This document shows positions 6,676 to 10,276 of a stretch of 10,276 nucleotides of DNA, in pieces. The stretch lies in the NCBI GenBank assembly GCA_036505615.1, contig DASXTB010000202.1, positions 1 to 10,276 on the forward strand, given 5' to 3'. The notes beneath the pieces were generated by a model that saw nothing but the letters and a program-made list of their open reading frames with translations, was not told the origin of the DNA and made no database searches. Numbering within the stretch: position 1 is the stretch's first letter; the number at the start of each line of letters is the position of its first letter. The position numbers were made by a program, and so were the translations under genes. The stretch comes from DASXTB01 sp036505615. GTDB taxonomy: Bacteria; Acidobacteriota; UBA6911; JACQSX01.

Positions 6676-6788
6676 CAGTCGGATACTCTAATGGAGAACG
6701 TCGAGTGTGGAACTTCGAATGCCGGTTCCATCTAACACTTTATCAATCAGCAACTTATGTATAAACTTTCCTGTTGAGCGCCAGCAAG

Positions 6789-6840
6789 CAGCTCTCAGCG
6801 ATCGGCAATCAGCTAGCTAGCTGAGAGCTGACAGCTGATT
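6789..6840. repeat. Overlapping inverted repeats with AGCT and AGCTGAN tandem units
   Basis: CAGCTCTCAGC (6789-6799) is the exact complement of GCTGAGAGCTG (6820-6830). AATCAGCT (6807-6814) is the exact complement of AGCTGATT (6833-6840). The two hairpins overlap, so only one can form at a time. Inside lie three tandem AGCT (6811-6822), followed by a 7-base period: AGCTGAG, AGCTGAC, AGCTGAT (6819-6839). It ends 14 bases before the start of the dehydrogenase gene. Confidence 0.75.
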
Positions 6841-6854
6841 CAATACGAGGACCT

Positions 6855-8033
6855 ATGACAAGAGATACGACAATGAGCGAACCTGCACATGTGCCGCTGC
6901 AGATTCTGAGAGACGAAGAACGAATGTTTCAGGAAAATGTTCGGCAGTTCGCGGTGCGCCAGGTCAAGCCGCTGGTCGATAAAATGGATCGCGAAGGAAT
7001 ATTCGACTCCGGATTGATCTCTCAATTTTTCGAGCTTGGGCTGATGGGCGTGGAAATCCCAGAACAGTATGGAGGCTCAGGGGGCTCGTTTTTCATGTCC
7101 ATTCTTGCAGTCGAAGAGCTGTCGAGCATCGATGCGTCGGCAGGAGTGGTAGTCGATGTGCAGAACACCCTGGTCAACAACGCCTTGCTGCGCTGGGGTA
7201 ATGAAGCCCAGAAGCAAAAATATCTTCCGCGTTTGGCAGCCGATACGGTGGGTGCCTATGCGCTTTCTGAACCCGGAAGCGGCAGCGATGCCTTCGCGCT
7301 TCAGACCCGCGCCGTTCAGTCCGGTGATCATTACGTCCTTAATGGGCGCAAACTTTGGATCACGAATGCCAAGGAGGCGGGGCTTTTTATCCTTTTCGCG
7401 AATGCCAACCCGGAATTGGGCCACAAAGGGATTACCGCTTTCCTGATCGAGAAAGATTTCCCAGGATTCACCGTAGGGAAAAAGGAAGACAAGCTGGGCA
7501 TTCGCGCCAGCAGCACCTGCGAGCTGTTGTTGGAGAACTGTGGGGTTCCCAAGGAAAATGTCCTTGGGGAAGTGGGCAAGGGGTATAAGGTGTCTATCGA
7601 AACGCTAAATGAGGGCCGGATTGGAATCGGCGCGCAGATGATCGGCCTATCCCGCGGCGCTTTGCAAGCGGCTCTTACTTATTCGAAAGAGCGCGAGCAG
7701 TTCGGCCAGCCGGTTTCCAAATTTCAAGCGTTGCGTTTCCAACTGGCGGAAATGGCGACCGAACTGGAGGCTGCGCGCCTGATGGTTTACAACGCAGCGC
7801 GACTGCGAGACTGCGAGAAAAGTTTCGCCAAGGAAGCGGCCATGGCCAAGCTTTTTACTTCTCAAGTGGCAGAAAGAGTCACTTCGGCCGCACTGGAAAT
7901 CTACGGCGGCTACGGATATACCAAGGACTATCCCGTGGAAAAGTTTTACCGCGACGCCAAGATCGGCAAGATTTATGAAGGGACGTCGAACATGCAGCTG
8001 CAGACCATCGCCAAGCTAATTCTGCAGGATTGA
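6855..8033 (+). CDS. Acyl-CoA dehydrogenase, short/branched-chain (ACADSB-like)
   Basis: 392 residues, the normal length for a soluble FAD-dependent acyl-CoA dehydrogenase that forms the alpha,beta double bond of an acyl-CoA and passes electrons to ETF. Domain order is classical: N-terminal helical part (about 15-128), middle beta domain with YALSEPGSGSD (135-145) and KLWITNA (166-172), and C-terminal helical part with NEGRIGIGAQ (252-261), REQFG (280-284) and EIYGGYGYTKDYP (348-360). The catalytic base is E375 in KIYEGTSNMQ. Two stretches, SEPGSGSDAFALQTRA and GYTKDYPVEKFYRDAKIG, are very like human ACADSB, so a 2-methyl-branched or short acyl-CoA from isoleucine/valine or fatty acid breakdown is a reasonable substrate, though bacterial members vary. 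The ATG at 6855 has GAGG only four bases before it; the ATG at 6873 (MSEPAHV) is a fair alternative start. It is alone on its strand. Confidence 0.92.
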   Translation: MTRDTTMSEPAHVPLQILRDEERMFQENVRQFAVRQVKPLVDKMDREGIFDSGLISQFFELGLMGVEIPEQYGGSGGSFFMSILAVEELSSIDASAGVVVDVQNTLVNNALLRWGNEAQKQKYLPRLAADTVGAYALSEPGSGSDAFALQTRAVQSGDHYVLNGRKLWITNAKEAGLFILFANANPELGHKGITAFLIEKDFPGFTVGKKEDKLGIRASSTCELLLENCGVPKENVLGEVGKGYKVSIETLNEGRIGIGAQMIGLSRGALQAALTYSKEREQFGQPVSKFQALRFQLAEMATELEAARLMVYNAARLRDCEKSFAKEAAMAKLFTSQVAERVTSAALEIYGGYGYTKDYPVEKFYRDAKIGKIYEGTSNMQLQTIAKLILQD

Positions 8034-8126
8034 TCAATCAATCAAGTCGCAGGTCGCAAGTCGAAGGTCGCAGGTTATCGGTTGCCAAGTCCAAGATTTG
8101 GCCGGGTTTAGACATTCGCAGCGATC
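8034..8126. repeat. Heptamer tandem repeat (RGTCGCA) after the dehydrogenase gene
   Basis: Four head-to-tail 7-base units, AGTCGCA, GGTCGCA, AGTCGAA and GGTCGCA, fill 8045-8072, just after a short AATC run (8035-8045). The rest to 8126 has no recognisable structure or gene. The unit differs from the AGCTGAN heptamers on the other side of the dehydrogenase gene, but the period is the same. Confidence 0.65.
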
Positions 8127-8155
8127 GTAGAGACGGCCCAGCGGGCGGTCTCTAC
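8127..8155. terminator. Bidirectional hairpin between convergent genes
   Basis: GTAGAGAC (8127-8134) and GTCTCTAC (8148-8155) pair perfectly; a G-G mismatch follows, then GCCC/GGGC and the three-base loop AGC. It sits between the 3' ends of the dehydrogenase gene (plus) and the oxidoreductase beta gene (minus, stop 11 bases away). No clear T-run follows on either strand. It resembles dispersed GTAGAGAC-type palindromes, so a repeat element is also possible. Confidence 0.55.
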
Positions 8156-8166
8156 CACAGGAATAT

Positions 8167-9051
8167 CTAAAGCAGCTCGTTCACCAATTCGTCAAAGATT
8201 TCCTTTTGCAGGCCAAGCGCCTGATGCGCCAGCGGCCCTTTTTTAAACACGGGCTCGCTGTCCTCGTAGGTCGACTGCTCAGACTTGTAGAACAAGCCGA
8301 GAGGAATGCGATCGCCCCACTCGAAGGACTTCTTCATGGCAGCGTCCGTATCTGAAGGATCGTATCCGGCTTCCTCCTCCAGTTTGTAAACCCGCTGCTT
8401 AAACCACGGATAGGTATTCACCTTGTTGTACGTGACACAAGGGCTAAAAGTGTCAACCAGCGCAAATCCGCGGTGCGCGATTCCTCCGGCAATCAGGTCG
8501 GCCATATGTTCCGGCTCGCCGGAAAAACCACGCGCCACGTAAGTCGCCCCCGCCACGATAGCCAGCGCCAGCGGATTAATCGGCATTTCCGCGTTGCCTC
8601 GGGGAGTCGATTTGGTACGAACGTTCTTTTCAGTAGTAGGCGAGGCTTGTCCAGTGGTGAGACCGTAGATCTGGTTGTTCATCACGACATAGGTGATGTT
8701 GATGTTCCGGCGCATCGCATGGATGAAGTGGCCGATACCGATACCGTAGCCGTCGCCGTCGCCTCCCGTCACCACCACATTCAGATCGTGATTACCTAAC
8801 CTCAGCCCCTCGGCTACGGCGACGGCCCGGCCGTGCAAGCTGTGCACGCCATAGGCATGAATATACCCGGGCATGTTTGAGGAGCAGCCGATGCCGCTAA
8901 CGACGACCATTTCATGCGGTCTAATTCCCAGTTTGCCCGCAGCCAGCTTAAGTGACTTCAGCACTCCAAAATCGCCGCAGCCCGGACACCAATCCGGCTC
9001 CACGACCCCTTCGTAAGTTTCGATCGGAAGTTGGATTACTTCTGTTGCCAT
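8167..9051 (-). CDS. korB: 2-oxoacid:acceptor (ferredoxin) oxidoreductase, beta subunit
   Basis: 294 residues from ATG at 9051. The beta subunit binds thiamine diphosphate and one [4Fe-4S] cluster and works with the alpha subunit encoded just upstream to convert a 2-oxoacid plus CoA into acyl-CoA, CO2 and reduced ferredoxin. DWCPGCGDFG gives C22 and C25, GIGCSS gives C56 and SPCVTYN gives C205: the four cluster cysteines. The TPP motif begins at GGDGDGYGIG (about 97-106) and closes with NN (125-126) in VVMNNQIYGLTTGQASPTT. GIGCSSNMPGYIHAYGVHSLHGRA is typical of the KorB/2-oxoglutarate branch, but branched 2-oxoacids cannot be excluded. Length fits the family. The AAGGAG at 9061-9066 is 9 bases before this ATG; an in-frame TTG directly before it (9054) is a less likely start. 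The gap to the alpha gene is 86 bp. Confidence 0.92.
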   Translation of the reverse strand: MATEVIQLPIETYEGVVEPDWCPGCGDFGVLKSLKLAAGKLGIRPHEMVVVSGIGCSSNMPGYIHAYGVHSLHGRAVAVAEGLRLGNHDLNVVVTGGDGDGYGIGIGHFIHAMRRNINITYVVMNNQIYGLTTGQASPTTEKNVRTKSTPRGNAEMPINPLALAIVAGATYVARGFSGEPEHMADLIAGGIAHRGFALVDTFSPCVTYNKVNTYPWFKQRVYKLEEEAGYDPSDTDAAMKKSFEWGDRIPLGLFYKSEQSTYEDSEPVFKKGPLAHQALGLQKEIFDELVNELL

Positions 9052-9137
9052 CAATCATTTCTCCTTGAATAGGTTTCGCCAGAACTTGGTCAAAAAAACA
9101 AAATTCTGCCAACTTGTTGCACTAAGGACACAACCAA
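9052..9137 (-). other. korA-korB intergenic spacer with oligo-T tract
   Basis: The 86-bp gap contains the minus-strand run TTTTGTTTTTTT (9103-9092), preceded by a weak CAACAAGTTG palindrome (9120-9111 region), and then AAGGAG (9066-9061). It could thin transcription between the subunits, but the stem is too poor to call a terminator. Co-transcription is still the likely state. Confidence 0.4.
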
Positions 9138-10276
9138 TCATGCTCCTGCCGCTTTAGCCGCAGGCTGCCATGAATGCATGGAACCGGTCTGCACTCCAAT
9201 TTTCAGTTCTCCCTGTTTCTCGCCGGTTTCTCGGCTAACGATTTCCACTTCCCAGACGTCTTCGCTGTAGCCGTTTCCCGTGGTTCGCTCCGCGCGCCGC
9301 GGCCGCCCCTTCTCGCCGAGATGAGTGCGGATGTAGTGGTACGCCATTTCTTTGGCTTCGTCCATGGTGACTTCAAGACTCAGTTCGCGTCCTTCTAGAA
9401 TGCGGCGCGCTTCTTCGACGATGTGGTGAGGTTCAAAGGGTTCTCCGTCATATTTCAGGATGTGATCGCTGACGGAATAACCGGTTTCAGCGCGCAGATG
9501 TCTGGCAAATTGACCGGTGTAGTTCGCTTCGACGCAAATGGTTTTCTTGCAGCGGCTGAGAATCTCAATTGCTTCCTTGGAATGGAACGGCAGCAACCAT
9601 TTGAAGTGCAGCTGGTTGGTTCGAATTCCAGAGTTGTTGAGGATCTCCACCGCCTCTTTGATCACACCTTTGCAGGAACCCCAGCCAATCAGAGTCACGT
9701 CGGCGTCCGTGGGTCCCTCTAGTTTTGGGGGCTCCAGTTCTTTGAGCGACAGTTCCAGCTTCTTCATGCGCTTTTCCTGAATTTTCCTGCGCACCGGCGG
9801 CGTGGTAAACATGTCGCTGATCAAAATGCCTTCTTCGTCGTGATCGTCGGTGGCGGCCACGTAGGTGGCGTTGGGGGTTCCGGGGAGCGCGCGCGGCGAT
9901 ATTCCGGATTCAGTAAAATGAAAGCGCTTGTACGGGCCGTTGTCACTGGACCACTCCTTGAGAATTTCGCCCCGCTCAATGGGCACATCGCCGCGCAATG
10001 CATCGGCTTCTACCGTCTCGGGATGTTCTGACAGCAGCAGGTCGGAAATAATCAGCACCGGCAACTGGTACTTTTCCGCAAGATTGAAGGATTTTGCCGC
10101 AGTGTAATACGCATCGGTGATATCGCTGGGAGCGACGATGATGCGCGGGAAATCTCCCTGCGAGGCGCCATAGACCTGGTTCAAATCCGCTTGCTCAGTC
10201 TTTGTCGGGATGCCTGTCGACGGTCCTCCGCGCTGCACTTCGATGATCACTACAGGAGACTCAATCATTCCTGCCA
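9138..10276 (-). CDS. korA: 2-oxoacid:acceptor (ferredoxin) oxidoreductase, alpha subunit, 5'-truncated
   Basis: About 379 residues are visible; the frame stays open to the window edge, so the true start lies outside and the first internal ATG (10268) is not it. The segment starts in the pyrimidine/TPP-interacting domain with VQRGGPSTGIPTKTEQADL, and continues with GDFPRIIVAPSDITDAYY and a LPVLIISDLLLSEHP strand. HDEEGILISDMFTTPPVRRKIQEKRMKKLE matches the alpha-subunit linker, and the transketolase-C-like domain follows with VTLIGWGSCKGVIKEAVEIL and FKWLLPFHSKEAIEIL. Whether a gamma domain is fused upstream cannot be seen; full-length fused proteins are near 580-620 residues. A C-terminal tail of about 50 residues (from PRRAERTTGNGY) lies beyond the core and I do not recognise it. 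It forms an operon with korB, the typical order. The kor assignment over other 2-oxoacids rests on motif likeness. Confidence 0.88.
   Translation of the reverse strand, partial: AGMIESPVVIIEVQRGGPSTGIPTKTEQADLNQVYGASQGDFPRIIVAPSDITDAYYTAAKSFNLAEKYQLPVLIISDLLLSEHPETVEADALRGDVPIERGEILKEWSSDNGPYKRFHFTESGISPRALPGTPNATYVAATDDHDEEGILISDMFTTPPVRRKIQEKRMKKLELSLKELEPPKLEGPTDADVTLIGWGSCKGVIKEAVEILNNSGIRTNQLHFKWLLPFHSKEAIEILSRCKKTICVEANYTGQFARHLRAETGYSVSDHILKYDGEPFEPHHIVEEARRILEGRELSLEVTMDEAKEMAYHYIRTHLGEKGRPRRAERTTGNGYSEDVWEVEIVSRETGEKQGELKIGVQTGSMHSWQPAAKAAGA

Larger units (their letters stand above)
6655..6854. other. Divergent intergenic region with promoter-like sites
   Basis: Genes leave in both directions from this 200-bp gap and no coding sequence is visible. 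For the plus strand TATAAA at 6760-6765 is a weak -10. For the minus strand TATACA (6763-6758) with TTGCTG 18 bases upstream (6787-6782) is another weak pair, so the two would overlap. The right third is filled by the AGCT/AGCTGAN repeats listed separately. Confidence 0.35.

Noticed and set aside
8034..8166. CRISPR array
   Set aside because: The repeats are 7 bases long with no spacers, so it is a simple tandem repeat.

Overview
The window looks like chromosomal DNA of a free-living, respiring bacterium of moderate GC content. Two gene-free gaps carry 7-bp-period degenerate tandem repeats, and another holds the GTAGAGAC...GTCTCTAC hairpin. From memory I associate these with Acidobacteriota-type genomes, so I favour that phylum, but this is an inference and not proven here.

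Layout, left to right. (1) 2-364, plus strand: the C-terminal part of a TIR-domain protein, cut by the window edge, with the conserved TIR glutamate in place. (2) 365-458: two strong hairpins in a convergent gap. (3) 459-4984, minus strand: a compact three-gene operon, transcribed right to left. It begins with an exported DUF2334 polysaccharide-deacetylase-type protein (copy A), followed by a second exported paralogue (copy B), then a cytosolic UDP-GlcNAc 2-epimerase (WecB/MnaA type) whose start overlaps copy B's stop as ATGA. Copy A keeps its Asp/His metal-site motifs. Copy B has lost most of them and looks like a pseudo-enzyme. (4) 4985-5337: a 353-bp leader with a 20-bp palindrome, nested hairpins and a small terminator-like hairpin directly before the Shine-Dalgarno of copy A. 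(5) 5338-6654, minus: a CNNM/CorC-type membrane protein with CBS domains. (6) 6655-6854: intergenic DNA with promoter-like sites and AGCT/AGCTGAN repeats. (7) 6855-8033, plus: an acyl-CoA dehydrogenase close to the short/branched-chain (ACADSB) type. (8) 8034-8166: heptamer repeats and a bidirectional hairpin. (9) 8167-10276, minus: the beta subunit and the truncated alpha subunit of a 2-oxoacid:acceptor (ferredoxin) oxidoreductase, KorBA-like.

How the genes fit together. The DUF2334 pair plus the epimerase suggests a surface or exopolysaccharide function: the epimerase supplies UDP-ManNAc in the cytoplasm, and copy A could deacetylate an amino sugar polymer outside the membrane. Copy B may act as a binding or regulatory partner. 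The acyl-CoA dehydrogenase and the KorAB enzyme belong to central and catabolic carbon metabolism and are separate transcription units. The most interesting part is the catalytic/degenerate deacetylase pair with its structured leader.
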